Part shown: piece by piece, positions 47,073 through 57,049 of the stretch
Layout of the letters: each line of letters opens with the position of its first letter
Position numbering within the stretch: the stretch's first letter is position 1
Assembly: GCA_947626265.1 (NCBI GenBank)
Contig: CANQRM010000012.1
Span: 23,539-87,538 of the forward strand
From: an uncultured Oscillospiraceae bacterium
GTDB lineage: Bacteria > Bacillota > Clostridia > Oscillospirales > Oscillospiraceae
Direction of reading: 5' to 3'
Length of the DNA stretch: 64,000 nt
Position numbers and translations under genes: made by a program
The notes under the pieces: generated by a model
Told to the model about the DNA's origin: nothing
What the model saw: only the letters and a program-made list of their open reading frames with translations
The model's database searches: none

Positions 47073-47945
47073 CTAACTGACCAGCCCCAGCCGCTCCAGG
47101 GTCCTGGCGTGTTCCGCACCTGTGGTGATGAGATATATCCTCGTCGTGTTGATGCTGGAATGTCCCAGCACGTCCGCCAGCTTCACGATGTCATGGCAGG
47201 CCCGGTAGAACGTCGTGGCGAACAGGTGCCGCAGGTTGTGGGGGAACACTTTTCCAGGCTCTACCCCCGCCAGCTTGCACACCGCCTTCATCTCTGCCCA
47301 TATCTGCCGTCGGCTCAGGCTCTTTCCGCCTCTGGTGAGAAAGATCTCGCCGGAAGCAATCTTATTTTTCCTGGCGAACTTTAGGAGTTTCCGGCATAGC
47401 TTTCCCGGCAGCATGATGGCCCGTATCTTCCCTTTCAGGGCAATTTCTGCCTGGCCCGCCAAAGCTGCCTCCACGGTCACGTACCTCACCTCAGAGACCC
47501 GGATGCCTGTGCCGCAGATAGTCTCCATGAGAAGTGCAAGCCGCGTCTTGCCACTGGATTTTGCCGTTTCTACCAACCGCTCATACTCGGCTTTGGTCAA
47601 CTCCCTTCCTGGGTCCCGGAAAACTCTCCGCTGGAGGCGCAGGGCCTTGACGCAGCAGTCCTGCCAGCCGCAGAACTTGAGGAAGGCGTTCACCGCCGCC
47701 AGTTTCACGTTCACCGTGCCCGGAGCATAATGCTGGGCCAGTTCATCCTTCCAGGCAACCACCGCCTCCTTTGTGACATGACCATCCCCCAGCCATTTTG
47801 CAAAGGCATGGACATTTGCCAAATACGCACTTACAGTCCCCTCGCTTCGTTCTTCCCTCCGCAGATAAGCCGCAAATGATTCGATCTCATAGCTTTTCAA
47901 CTTCCTTTTCATGTTGGGGTACCTCCTCATTTTGATATCTACCAT
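47073..47945 (-). CDS. Tyrosine recombinase (XerC/D-like), apparently intact
   Basis: GTGIRVSEV (Arg), PHNLRHLFAT (HxxR), LGHSSINTTRIYL (GH..Y). Confidence 0.92.
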   Translation of the reverse strand: MVDIKMRRYPNMKRKLKSYEIESFAAYLRREERSEGTVSAYLANVHAFAKWLGDGHVTKEAVVAWKDELAQHYAPGTVNVKLAAVNAFLKFCGWQDCCVKALRLQRRVFRDPGRELTKAEYERLVETAKSSGKTRLALLMETICGTGIRVSEVRYVTVEAALAGQAEIALKGKIRAIMLPGKLCRKLLKFARKNKIASGEIFLTRGGKSLSRRQIWAEMKAVCKLAGVEPGKVFPHNLRHLFATTFYRACHDIVKLADVLGHSSINTTRIYLITTGAEHARTLERLGLVS

Positions 47946-48004
47946 TTTAACATTCTGAGGAGGGTCTTAGACACAAACACATATAACTGGAGCTGTTTAA
48001 CAGA

Positions 48005-48235
48005 ATGAGTGCAAAAAAAGTTTTTCCAGATGATAAGACTATCCGGGATGCCATCTCAGGCAATCAGCAGGCAGTTGAAAAACTGCTGTCACATTACTCT
48101 GACATAATTGATTCCTATGCGACCGTCGAAGTCCACAACCCGGACGGAACCACACGAAAGCATGTGGATCCCGACCTCCGACAACATTTGGTGATGAAGC
48201 TTCTTGAGACACTACCGACTTTCCCCACGGAATAA
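48005..48235 (+). CDS. Small helix-turn-helix protein of the conjugative-transposon type
   Basis: DDKTIRDAISGNQQAVEKLLSHYSDIIDSYATVEVHNPDGTTRKHVDPDLRQHLVMKLLETLPTF. Confidence 0.7.
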   Translation: MSAKKVFPDDKTIRDAISGNQQAVEKLLSHYSDIIDSYATVEVHNPDGTTRKHVDPDLRQHLVMKLLETLPTFPTE

Positions 48236-48249
48236 TGAGAAAAGAAAAA

Positions 48250-48290
48250 CACCCGTCTGGGACACAATAGTTCCAGACGGGTGCTTTATT
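48250..48290 (+). terminator. Rho-independent terminator
   Basis: cacccgtctgg-gacacaatagtt-ccagacgggtg followed by ctttattt. Confidence 0.85.
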
Positions 48291-48365
48291 TGATAATAAC
48301 AGCAGCCGGACAAACCCACGATTATATTAAACTAGATGAGTTAAAACGATTCCAGTGCGACAAAA

Positions 48366-49259
48366 CTACTGCCCTTCTCCGCAACTTAAGACACGGATTG
48401 ACCCCGAGCCACATGCTGTTGCTGTGTATTGCTCAAGCACATGAGCAATCATCATATTGCCAGACCCTGATTGAGACAACTTAGCTGATTTAACGGTTCC
48501 GCCAATCAAAACATCTCCTGAACCATTAGTTGCTACATCAGCATTATTAATCAATCCAGTTAGAATATTAATACCTCCAGAACCGGAAATGCATGCGCAC
48601 AAATCTCCCTTAAATTCACTAACAAACAGATTACCGCTCCCCAATATTCTAACGTCGGCATTGTTTAATTGAAGCAGCTCAAACGAAGTTGAGCCATTAA
48701 TGTTTGCTTTTAAATCTATAATCGGCACAAGACATATAATGTCACCCTGCCCATTTGAATTGACAACTAGCTCATCCACGCTGCCACACTGGATCTCAAT
48801 AAACCCAAAGTCTTCTTCATCCCGAGGCGGAAGTCGTTTGCCATTCACCCAAACTGCACCACAATCGATAAAGACATGATCTTCTTTCACCGGTGTTTCA
48901 ATGTATAGCGTATCATTTACAAGGGAAACGGTACATTTTTGAACGAAAGTATCGGTGCCGCCAATCGAAATATAATTATTAGCATCTTCGCTTGGTCTAA
49001 TGATCAGGTTATTCTTATCCCCATGCACACTGATGCTCTTGAAGGGAGGTAATACATTATGTTCTTTGATAATCTCGTTTAAGGGCGGCCACATCGGCAG
49101 ATTTCGAATAACGATATCTCCAGGCCCCTTATTCTCAATCTTATTAGTGCTTATATCAACGTAACTACCATCGTCAAATACGACTAGACCCCCTCCGGTT
49201 TGAAAGCGCCCTTTATTGCTAAACACTAATACTTCCGCATCCTCATACACAATTTCCAT
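48366..49259 (-). CDS. GIN-domain (DUF2807-like) protein without evident signal peptide
   Basis: GSGNLFVSEFKGDLCACISGSGGINILTGLINNADVATNGSGDVLIGGTVKSAKLSQSGSGNMMI. Confidence 0.75.
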   Translation of the reverse strand: MEIVYEDAEVLVFSNKGRFQTGGGLVVFDDGSYVDISTNKIENKGPGDIVIRNLPMWPPLNEIIKEHNVLPPFKSISVHGDKNNLIIRPSEDANNYISIGGTDTFVQKCTVSLVNDTLYIETPVKEDHVFIDCGAVWVNGKRLPPRDEEDFGFIEIQCGSVDELVVNSNGQGDIICLVPIIDLKANINGSTSFELLQLNNADVRILGSGNLFVSEFKGDLCACISGSGGINILTGLINNADVATNGSGDVLIGGTVKSAKLSQSGSGNMMIAHVLEQYTATACGSGSIRVLSCGEGQ

Positions 49260-49430
49260 AAACCTCTGCTCCTAACCTCCTAATTAAACTTCGCAGAACG
49301 GTCCTCAACATACCAGTTCACCTAACTGCGCTCATAGCGGAAATGTAATCCTTCACATAAGCATTAATAGTTTCGAATAATATGTACTACAATTAAAAAA
49401 TCATATTGAAAACCGCTAACAACGGAAAAG

Positions 49431-49844
49431 TCACTCTTCTTCAGAGTTTTGGAGTTCATCTGCAATACTTTCAAGGACCTTAATCAACCTCGTTTTATAT
49501 AATTGACTCTTCCCGCTTTGTTCATCGAGGAAGAACCGAATCGTTGTTGCCTTAATCCCACATTTATGTGCGATATTATTTAACACATAGTCTGATGGAT
49601 TTTTTCTTTTTCCTGATTCAAGCTCATGACAATAAATTGGCGATATATCGCAAAGTTGAGAAAACTCTTTTTGATTCATCCCCATACACACTCTTATAAA
49701 GCGTATGACCGAGAATTCTTCCGTTGAGAAAGAATGTGAATCAGTTTGAATATGACTTGGAGCATTATCAACTTCCATAAGATTGCAATTGTTTGTTGAC
49801 TTCTCCCTAGTAAACTGCGGAATCGTCAATTCTTTGGTATGCAT
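49431..49844 (-). CDS. XRE-family HTH protein
   Basis: IRVCMGMNQKEFSQLCDISPIYCHELESGKRKNPSDYVLNNIAHKCGI. Confidence 0.8.
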   Translation of the reverse strand: MHTKELTIPQFTREKSTNNCNLMEVDNAPSHIQTDSHSFSTEEFSVIRFIRVCMGMNQKEFSQLCDISPIYCHELESGKRKNPSDYVLNNIAHKCGIKATTIRFFLDEQSGKSQLYKTRLIKVLESIADELQNSEEE

Positions 49845-49938
49845 CTCTGTATTCTCCTTTTATCTCTTTCTAATATATTATACCCATGCTTTGCCCCTTG
49901 TCCCCGATGTGGGTTCCCACATCGGGGACAAAAGCAAT

Positions 49939-50232
49939 TCAGCGCCCCCGAGATATCTTTATTGAAACGACTATGATTACTACCGCACCCAAATACAATT
50001 TGTAAGAAATCGGCGGGAGCGGAAAAGCCGTAACAACAAGGGCGACGTCACTACAGACCCCGAACGCGAACCTCAGAAAATCTGCAATGATTTCAAGCCT
50101 GTGGACCCATTTCTCAGCATTTTGATCATCGTGTTGGTCATTGGTTGCCTCTGCCTCCTTGACAGCATCAACAGCTCTGTCAAGTTCTTTGAACACGGTT
50201 TTCGTCCATTCATCAGAAGTCTTCTTACTCAT
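49939..50232 (-). CDS. Small membrane protein
   Basis: Two hydrophobic segments (FAFGVCSDVALVVTAFPL, LYLGAVVIIVVSI). Confidence 0.55.
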   Translation of the reverse strand: MSKKTSDEWTKTVFKELDRAVDAVKEAEATNDQHDDQNAEKWVHRLEIIADFLRFAFGVCSDVALVVTAFPLPPISYKLYLGAVVIIVVSIKISRGR

Positions 50233-50434
50233 AACTATTCTCCTTATGAAGTGATATTACTGGGCCATTCATGTAGAGAGACATGTTAGATGCGTGGCGG
50301 CTTCTTCCAGTTATTAAAGTGCGAATTGCATTCCAGCCAAATTTTTCTGGCTGTTCTTGTCCAATAGAATACTCCAGAACTTGGAGCTTGTCAACCCTTT
50401 TTTCTTCATATTTCGACACAGTCCTGCCTCAGAG

Positions 50435-50800
50435 TTATGTATTCAGCACCACAGCGGCCACATTTGCCTCCTCTACAAACAGCTCCTCCCAATACTGCGA
50501 GTCGTAGAAGTCCGCCGCATTGTCGCCCAAGACGTAGAAGCAGCCATACGGTACGGTGATCATCTCTTCGTTCCGTTCAATTTCCTCTCCCCCGCTCGCC
50601 GCAATCCTCTTCACCAGAAGCTCTCCATTATGCCTAAATATGATAATATCCCCGGTCTTCAGCTCCCCATGGTGCCGAAGGCCGAGGATAATACTGTTTT
50701 TGTGCAGCGTCGGTTCCATGGATGAACTGGGTACATAACCCACCAGCAGAACCGTCGTGAGAATCAGCAGTGTCGCCGCCGCACATAGGGCTGGGATCAC
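50435..50800 (-). CDS. Type I (S26) signal peptidase
   Basis: N-terminal TM, VPSSSMEPTLHKNSIIL (Ser), GDIIIFRHNGELLVKRIAASGGEEIE (Lys), YGCFYVLGDNAADFYDSQYWE. Confidence 0.88.
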   Translation of the reverse strand: MIPALCAAATLLILTTVLLVGYVPSSSMEPTLHKNSIILGLRHHGELKTGDIIIFRHNGELLVKRIAASGGEEIERNEEMITVPYGCFYVLGDNAADFYDSQYWEELFVEEANVAAVVLNT

Positions 50801-50979
50801 CCAGCCTCGTTTTTTTCACATATCCGAAGATTTCTTTCCTTCACGCACTCATCTCCTTTCTGTTCCTGATACCGGTTCCCCTCGCCTCCAAAAATGCTTT
50901 ACTCCTGGAGATGTGTGTGTCTGGGACATTGGAGCTGAGATCGTGGCCGCCAGCCAGCGGTACGCCTCCTTCTTACTCA

Positions 50980-51720
50980 TAAACCCGGACTGGTGCAGCT
51001 GGCCAAAGTAGCGATGGTCTGTCCGCCGGAGCGCGCGCAGGTGGCCGTTCGCCATCTCTCCCACCGGAATCGTTGTCCCCAGGTGCGTGCGGACATTGGC
51101 GTCACACACAGGATATCGCGAGCATGAATACAGCATGGTGTTCCTACTGCTAGTATACCGCAATGTCCTTGCACAGCTTCTTTGGCAGCAGGATCATGCG
51201 TATCTTTCCCTTGTATGGATCACCGCCTGGCGTTTCCGCAAACACTCCACCGTTACAGCATGCACCTCGCTTACGCGAATACCATTGGCAGCAATAGTCT
51301 GCATCAGCAGCTCTAACCGCTTATCTCCCTCGTTCCTCGCAGCCCTGAGCAGTTTTTCATAGCTCTGCTGAGTCAGCTCTCTTTCTTATACGGATACACG
51401 GAAAAGATCGTCCGCTGCACCTTTAGGCGACACAGCTTCCACCGAGGAAATCCGGCAAAACCAAGGAAGCGATTCACAGCCGCCAACACGAAATTGATGC
51501 TGGCGGCCGCGTTGCCCTTTGCCTAATTCTTGAAAGCGACCAGCGTTCCCTTGTCCATGATCTGCCCACCGCAGAACGATGCCAATACCCCAACATCGTG
51601 CATGTACTTCGCTACCATGGCCCCGCTGCACCCTCGTTCCTACAGATAAGCCTGGAATCTCTCCATTTCTTTTCTTTGTATCAAAAGCACTTTCCGCGTC
51701 CTCCTTTCGCTCATTTTATC
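50980..51720 (-). pseudogene. Frameshifted XerC/D-like tyrosine recombinase
   Basis: Minus-strand AASINFVLAAVNRFLGFAGF..., ERELTQQSYEKLLRAARNEGDKRLELLMQTIAANGIRVSEVHAVTVEC, then another frame GKIRMILLPKKLCKDIAVY*. Confidence 0.8.
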
Positions 51721-51933
51721 ACGAAAGGATGACATTTCGGATAAGGTGCCTTTTTGGAGGGATTATTCCTCTGATTTGTTAAGGCATTGCGGCCAGTATA
51801 ACCTAGCCGCCTTCATCCTATTATTCTAAAACCGCTGCCCCTATATTTCTCAAGGAAATATCGAATTGCTCTTTAGCTTATTTAAACTCTTTCTCACGAA
51901 AAATATAATCATCCCTTAGGGAGGGATGATCAT

Positions 51934-52296
51934 ATGAACAAAAGCGAATTACAAGAGACCATTGGCAACAACCTATATCAAGCGCGGCTCAACGCTCACA
52001 TGACCCAGGAACAGCTTGCTGAGAAGGCGGGCATCAGCACTTCCTTCTACACAAACGTAGAACTCGGGCACAAGGGTATGGGTGTATACAACCTATACAG
52101 GATCATCAATGTACTCCGCGTCAGCGCCGATGGCATCCTCTATGGCAGTGACTGCGACGCACACATTCTCAACATTCTTGCCATTCTGAAATATCAGCCG
52201 GACAGTTTCCTCACCTCAGTTGAGAACATGATCCGTTTCATGCTTTCCGAGAAGGAGCGCCAGGAAAAGGAGCACAGAGAGGAAGTGCTCCAATGA
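51934..52296 (+). CDS. XRE-family HTH regulator
   Basis: ARLNAHMTQEQLAEKAGISTSFYTNVELGHKGMGVYNLYRIINVL. Confidence 0.9.
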   Translation: MNKSELQETIGNNLYQARLNAHMTQEQLAEKAGISTSFYTNVELGHKGMGVYNLYRIINVLRVSADGILYGSDCDAHILNILAILKYQPDSFLTSVENMIRFMLSEKERQEKEHREEVLQ

Positions 52297-52787
52297 TAGA
52301 GACAGAGGAACAGCTGCAGGGAATCCACACGCTTTATCTGCAAGAGTACCCAAAGCTCCTGGCTTACGCCCGGTCACTTCTCCATGACGAGAGCCTTGCC
52401 AAGGAATCGGTGCAGGACACCTTTCTTATCGCTTGCACGAAACCAGCGGTCTTGCTCAGTCACCCGAATCCTCCCGGCTGGCTGATGCAGACCTTGAAAT
52501 ACACCATTAATAATATGATTCGAGGCAGGGCTAAGCTGAGCGCCCTGCTTCTTTATTATCAGGAGGTCCCGCTTGCCGATGGCTCTCTGCGCTTGGGTGA
52601 GCTGGAACTTGACGTCATCTGTGAAGACCTTTTGGGCCAAGAGGACTGGCGCATGCTCAAAAGCTTTCTGCTTCATCATATGTCTGTTCAGGATGTCGCC
52701 GATTCCATGGGGATCTCCCGGGAGGCTGCGAAAAAGCGTCTCCAGCGCTCTCACAAGCGGCTGAAAGAAAAACTCAAAAAAGACTAA
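52293..52787 (+). CDS. ECF-type RNA polymerase sigma factor
   Basis: YLQEYPKLLAYARSLLHDESLAKESVQDTFLIA...HHMSVQDVADSMGISREAAKKRLQRSHKRLKEKL. Confidence 0.9.
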   Translation: MIETEEQLQGIHTLYLQEYPKLLAYARSLLHDESLAKESVQDTFLIACTKPAVLLSHPNPPGWLMQTLKYTINNMIRGRAKLSALLLYYQEVPLADGSLRLGELELDVICEDLLGQEDWRMLKSFLLHHMSVQDVADSMGISREAAKKRLQRSHKRLKEKLKKD

Positions 52788-52840
52788 TCCACTGTCCCCC
52801 AAACGCCGCTTTTCGACATATAAGCTATAGGAGGGTTAAG

Positions 52841-53722
52841 ATGCAAGGTTCAGAACAGCAACGCCGTCAGGACCTCTCTCAGTTTGACTCTATGACCACA
52901 GAAGAACTGCGGGAGCTTCTCAGAAACGATGCTCTTAAAAAGGAGGAGGATGCCTGCCTAGATACTGACGCGACCTTATACATAGCCGAAGTGATAGCAT
53001 CTCGGGAGAATGCCCCTGACACTGATGCCGCTTGGGAAGAGTTTGAACAGTCCTATCTGCCCGACGCCGGCGAAAAGACATTTTATGAAGAGATCCTGTC
53101 CGATCCCGTTGAACTGGTCAGCACCTCTTCAGTCAGCCCCAAAGCAAAACGCCGCCTGCTGCGGTTTTCCCTCATTGCCGCGGCCGCAGCTCTTCTGATA
53201 TCCGCAACGGCTTTCACCGTAGCTAAGATCGGCTGGTTCCACACGTGGAACACAGAGGAACTGTGGGCTCGACTGTCCCGCGAGGCGGCGCCAGCTCAGG
53301 CGACCGCCCTGCCCAAACCCGCGTACTATGATGAGATGGCCGAGGCACTGGATTCCATTGACGCGCCAGCACACATGATCCCACTTTGGATGCCGGAGGG
53401 ATACGAGCTAGTGAGAAGCGAGTCAGCTATCACGAGCCCCTTAATATCATACGCGTTCAGTTTTGGCAATGCAGATCAGCAGTGGATCATATTACAGCTC
53501 TCGTCATACTCTAATAGTAATGCGTACTCATATTCTATCGATATAGGTTCTCCTGATGTCTACACTGCTGGCGGCATAGACCATAGTATTCTGACCAACA
53601 TGGACAGTTATGGCGCTGTCTGGTGGGATGGCAATTGCGAATGCTTTATCTATGGCTACGAGAACAGAAACGATTTAATCAAAACTATTGATTCACTCTA
53701 TATGGAGGTGCAAAATGAGTAA
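52841..53722 (+). CDS. Anti-sigma-like membrane protein (DUF4367-like C-terminus)
   Basis: Cytoplasmic N-terminus, TM (LLRFSLIAAAAALLISATAFTVA), then IPLWMPEGYELVRSES...ISYAFSFGNADQQWIILQLSSYSNS. Confidence 0.75.
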   Translation: MQGSEQQRRQDLSQFDSMTTEELRELLRNDALKKEEDACLDTDATLYIAEVIASRENAPDTDAAWEEFEQSYLPDAGEKTFYEEILSDPVELVSTSSVSPKAKRRLLRFSLIAAAAALLISATAFTVAKIGWFHTWNTEELWARLSREAAPAQATALPKPAYYDEMAEALDSIDAPAHMIPLWMPEGYELVRSESAITSPLISYAFSFGNADQQWIILQLSSYSNSNAYSYSIDIGSPDVYTAGGIDHSILTNMDSYGAVWWDGNCECFIYGYENRNDLIKTIDSLYMEVQNE

Positions 53723-54164
53723 AAGATTCATCCATGTCACAGCCCTGATTCTGGTACTGATGACCGTGTTTTCTATCCCTGCCGCGGCTGCAGCAGCTTC
53801 CTTTCCCTCCCCTGCTCAGCCCCAGTCGGATGCCTACATTGCCGGGTACTACGCAACGGTTAATAGCTATAGCAAAGGTACAGTGACCGTTACTTATAGC
53901 ACAACGGGAACAAGCCCCATGGACTCCATTGGCGCCACATCGATCGTTGTCTATAAGTGGAACAGCACACAGCCGGTAGGCTCCCTCTCCTCCAGCTATA
54001 CCGCATCCATGCTGGGCCACGATCGTGTCCTCTACGGAAACTCTTATACATTCACTGTGACGCCTGGTGAGAAATACTACGCATATGTGTACTGTTATGC
54101 TGCGAAGGATGGGGGAAGCAGCACACGGGCATATCGCACCCCCTACGTCACTGCCAAGAAATGA
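53715..54164 (+). CDS. Small secreted protein
   Basis: Signal peptide MSKRFIHVTALILVLMTVFSIPAAAAAA; beta-rich remainder. Confidence 0.75.
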   Translation: MSKRFIHVTALILVLMTVFSIPAAAAAASFPSPAQPQSDAYIAGYYATVNSYSKGTVTVTYSTTGTSPMDSIGATSIVVYKWNSTQPVGSLSSSYTASMLGHDRVLYGNSYTFTVTPGEKYYAYVYCYAAKDGGSSTRAYRTPYVTAKK

Positions 54165-54204
54165 TTTTTCTCTGTCCCCGAAAGAATAATCCAGCAAGAG
54201 AGGA

Positions 54205-54582
54205 TGGTTCCCCATACACACGATCCAACGCACTGTAACTGAACTGAGCGGCCGGCGCAACAAGTCCTGCTACTATGTTCTCTGCCGAGCCGTTGAGGCC
54301 GCTCGAAACTGCCTTCCGGCGGAACCAAAGATGAACACGATCTGTGCCATGGTCCAAACCAGCACCAGCATGTCGGTCAAAGCCATATCCAAGGCACTCT
54401 CCCGGGTCACCGCCGACATTTGGGTCTACGGCAACAGGGACAAACTACAGCAGATATATGGCCGGCCTGTCCTGGAACAGCCAACACCTAAAGAACTGGT
54501 CTCTGTTTTGGCCATGTACTGTCAGGCGCTGGAAAACAGTTCTCATACCGAGTCCATCTTCTCCCTGAGCCCTGTATCCTGA
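54205..54582 (+). pseudogene. Spo0A C-terminal-domain-like ORF, upstream part degenerate
   Basis: TELSGRRNKSCYYVLCRAVEAARN... and ISKALSRVTADIWVYGNRDKLQQIYGRPVLEQPTPKELVSVLA parallel the minus-strand ORF 54837-55277. Confidence 0.55.
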
Positions 54583-54621
54583 ATCTTCCTTGCCGCCTGC
54601 CAAAAATAGCTGGCGGCAATT

Positions 54622-54840
54622 TTATGTGAGGTCTCCCTGCAGAAAAGCATTCTCAAAATCCTCCAGAGAGGCTTTCTCCCTATCCAGCCCTGTGATGAGA
54701 CGGTCGACCCTGTCTTTATCATCGGTAAATGGGGCCGCCATGGCACATACCTGGCTCTCGGTGTCCTGCGCCAGGATGCCATATTTTCCCGTGAAACCAC
54801 ATATTACTAGTCGATATACCACCCCACTCACTGGGCTCAC
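54622..54840 (-). CDS. Small hypothetical protein (DUF6514-like)
   Basis: YRLVICGFTGKYGILAQDTESQVCAMAAPFTDDKDRVDRLI; 4-nt overlap with upstream ORF. Confidence 0.55.
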   Translation of the reverse strand: MSPVSGVVYRLVICGFTGKYGILAQDTESQVCAMAAPFTDDKDRVDRLITGLDREKASLEDFENAFLQGDLT

Positions 54841-55277
54841 CCTTTCCAGAGATGCTGCGCCAGCACATTGATCAGCTCTTTCGGCGACGGGCGCTCCAAC
54901 AGCGGACGGCCATATATCTGACAGAGCTTTTCATGGTTTCCATTGTCCCATATGTCATCCACCGCCCTCGATAGCGCCTTCGCCGCCGCTCCAGGCGTCA
55001 TGCCAGCGTTCTTTTTTATCATGGCACACACCTCTTTCATCTGCATCCCGTCAGGCTGGCGCTCTCTCACTACCTCTATTGCCCAGCACAGCACATAGTA
55101 GCACTCCTTGTTCCTTCTACCGCTGATCTCAGTCACCAGCTGCATGATCTCCTGCAAACGAACCATCCCCTCCAGCATTTTGCACGCTGGAATTATAAAA
55201 CTTTCTCTTGGAACTATCTCCCGTTTTGACCACATTTGACGGTTACTGACAAAAACTGACGCCGCACATATTGTCAT
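54837..55277 (-). CDS. Spo0A C-terminal-domain-like protein
   Basis: VTEISGRRNKECYYVLCWAIEVVRERQPDGMQMKEVCAMIKKNAGMTPGAAAKALSRAVDDIWDNGNHEKLCQIYGRPLLERPSPKELINVLAQHL. Confidence 0.75.
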   Translation of the reverse strand: MTICAASVFVSNRQMWSKREIVPRESFIIPACKMLEGMVRLQEIMQLVTEISGRRNKECYYVLCWAIEVVRERQPDGMQMKEVCAMIKKNAGMTPGAAAKALSRAVDDIWDNGNHEKLCQIYGRPLLERPSPKELINVLAQHLWKG

Positions 55278-55418
55278 ATGATGCCAGTTTCATTAAGGGC
55301 TTGACGCGCAGACACAAACCATATAAAATGTAATCTATAACATATTATATTTTAAATAGCGCTTTAAAAAGAAATGTCTTGCCTTTTATATACTCACTGA
55401 CTTGAAGGAGCGCACAGC

Positions 55419-55766
55419 ATGAAGCTAACAGCACGATCATCCAATGAAGAGGTCCTGCAGGTGCTCGGCAAACGGATCCGGGAAGCCAGGATCGATATGG
55501 ACATGACCCAGGGTGAGGCGGCAAAAAAAGCAGGGGTGACGGCAAAAACGATCAGCCGGATCGAAAACGGAGAAGACCTTGCCGTCTCTACAATGTTGAA
55601 TGTGCTTCGCGCTCTGGGCCTGGTACAGAATATCGACGCTCTCATACCGGAGCCCACAGCCCGGCCTAGCATGCTCATGGCAAATGATAAGGAGAAGCAG
55701 CGAGTTCGTAAAAAGGCGAGCCGGGATGGCGCAGAAAAAAAGTGGAAATGGGGTGATGAAAAGTGA
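55419..55766 (+). CDS. HipB-like XRE antitoxin
   Basis: LGKRIREARIDMDMTQGEAAKKAGVTAKTISRIENGEDLAVSTMLNVLRALG; 4-nt overlap with hipA-like gene. Confidence 0.88.
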   Translation: MKLTARSSNEEVLQVLGKRIREARIDMDMTQGEAAKKAGVTAKTISRIENGEDLAVSTMLNVLRALGLVQNIDALIPEPTARPSMLMANDKEKQRVRKKASRDGAEKKWKWGDEK

Positions 55767-57049
55767 CCTTTGCCACGGTTTATCTCTGGGGAACAAAGGT
55801 CGGCTTCATCGTGTTCGATGACCAGACTGGAGTCGGCTCCTTTGAGTACGAGCGCAGCTTCTTATCTTCCGGGATAGAGATCTCCCCCATTGTGATGCCG
55901 CTGTCAACCAGAGTGTACAGCTTTCCCGAACTGCCCCGCAGGAGTTTCCATGGGCTCCCCGGGCTGCTGGCAGACAGCCTCCCGGACAAATTCGGTAATG
56001 CCGTCATCGACGCTTGGCTGCAGTCACAAGGACGCTCTCCGGAATCCTTCGACCCCGTAGAGCGGCTTTGCTACACCGGTGAGCGAGGCATGGGGGCACT
56101 GGAATTCGTACCCGCTACAGGGCCAGCCCCCTCGGAGACCGAAAAAATCAATCTTGCCAGTTTGGCACACCTGGCGTCGGATATCCTCCGCTCCAGAAAG
56201 GGTTTCCATGTCCCCGCAGGAAAAGAGGCTATGAATGAGATCCTCCGGGTCGGCACATCTGCCGGCGGCGCCCGGGCAAAGGCTGTCGTGGCCTGGAATG
56301 AGCGTACAGGTGACTTCCGCTCTGGCCAAGTCTCCGCCGGCGAGGGTTATGACCATTGGCTGGTCAAGTTCGACGGGGTGTCTGAAAACAGAGACAAAGA
56401 GGGCTATGACCCGCCGCAGTATACGCGGATCGAATATGCCTACTACCTGATGGCTTCCGCCGCTGGGATCGATATGGAGGAGTGCCGGTTGTATGAAGAG
56501 GGCGGGCTGTATCACTTCATGACGCGCCGGTTCGACCGCGTCCGCGGCACAGGAGACAAGCTGCACATGCAGACGCTTGCCGGCATCGCCCATTATGACT
56601 TCAACCTTCCCGGTGGATACAGCTATGAACAGGCCGCCGGCGTCATGCGGCAGATGGCCATTTCCCAGGACGAGATCAAACAGTTCTATCGCCGCATGGT
56701 ATTCAACGTTTTGGCCCGAAACCAGGATGACCACACAAAGAACATCTCGTTCCTGATGGACAGAAACGGCAGCTGGAGCCTGTCCCCGGCATATGATGTC
56801 ACCTACGCATATAATCCGGACGGCATGTGGACCGGACACCATCAAATGACCATAAACGGGAAGGTGGATGGCATCACCAAAGAGGACTTGCTGGCCTCTG
56901 CAAAGCACATGGGACTGCGAAAAACAGCCGCAGAGCAAGCCATCGCCGCAGTAATGGATAGCATCTCAAAATGGCCGGAATATGCTGAAAAAGCCAAGTT
57001 AAGCGACCAAACTCAGTTCAGGCTCAAGCAGAGCTTTGTCTTGATATAG
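55763..57049 (+). CDS. HipA-like serine/threonine kinase toxin
   Basis: FHGLPGLLADSLPDKFGNAVIDAWL, YTGERGMGALEF, VLARNQDDHTKNISFLMDRNGSWSLSPAYDVTYAYNPDG. Confidence 0.95.
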   Translation: MTFATVYLWGTKVGFIVFDDQTGVGSFEYERSFLSSGIEISPIVMPLSTRVYSFPELPRRSFHGLPGLLADSLPDKFGNAVIDAWLQSQGRSPESFDPVERLCYTGERGMGALEFVPATGPAPSETEKINLASLAHLASDILRSRKGFHVPAGKEAMNEILRVGTSAGGARAKAVVAWNERTGDFRSGQVSAGEGYDHWLVKFDGVSENRDKEGYDPPQYTRIEYAYYLMASAAGIDMEECRLYEEGGLYHFMTRRFDRVRGTGDKLHMQTLAGIAHYDFNLPGGYSYEQAAGVMRQMAISQDEIKQFYRRMVFNVLARNQDDHTKNISFLMDRNGSWSLSPAYDVTYAYNPDGMWTGHHQMTINGKVDGITKEDLLASAKHMGLRKTAAEQAIAAVMDSISKWPEYAEKAKLSDQTQFRLKQSFVLI

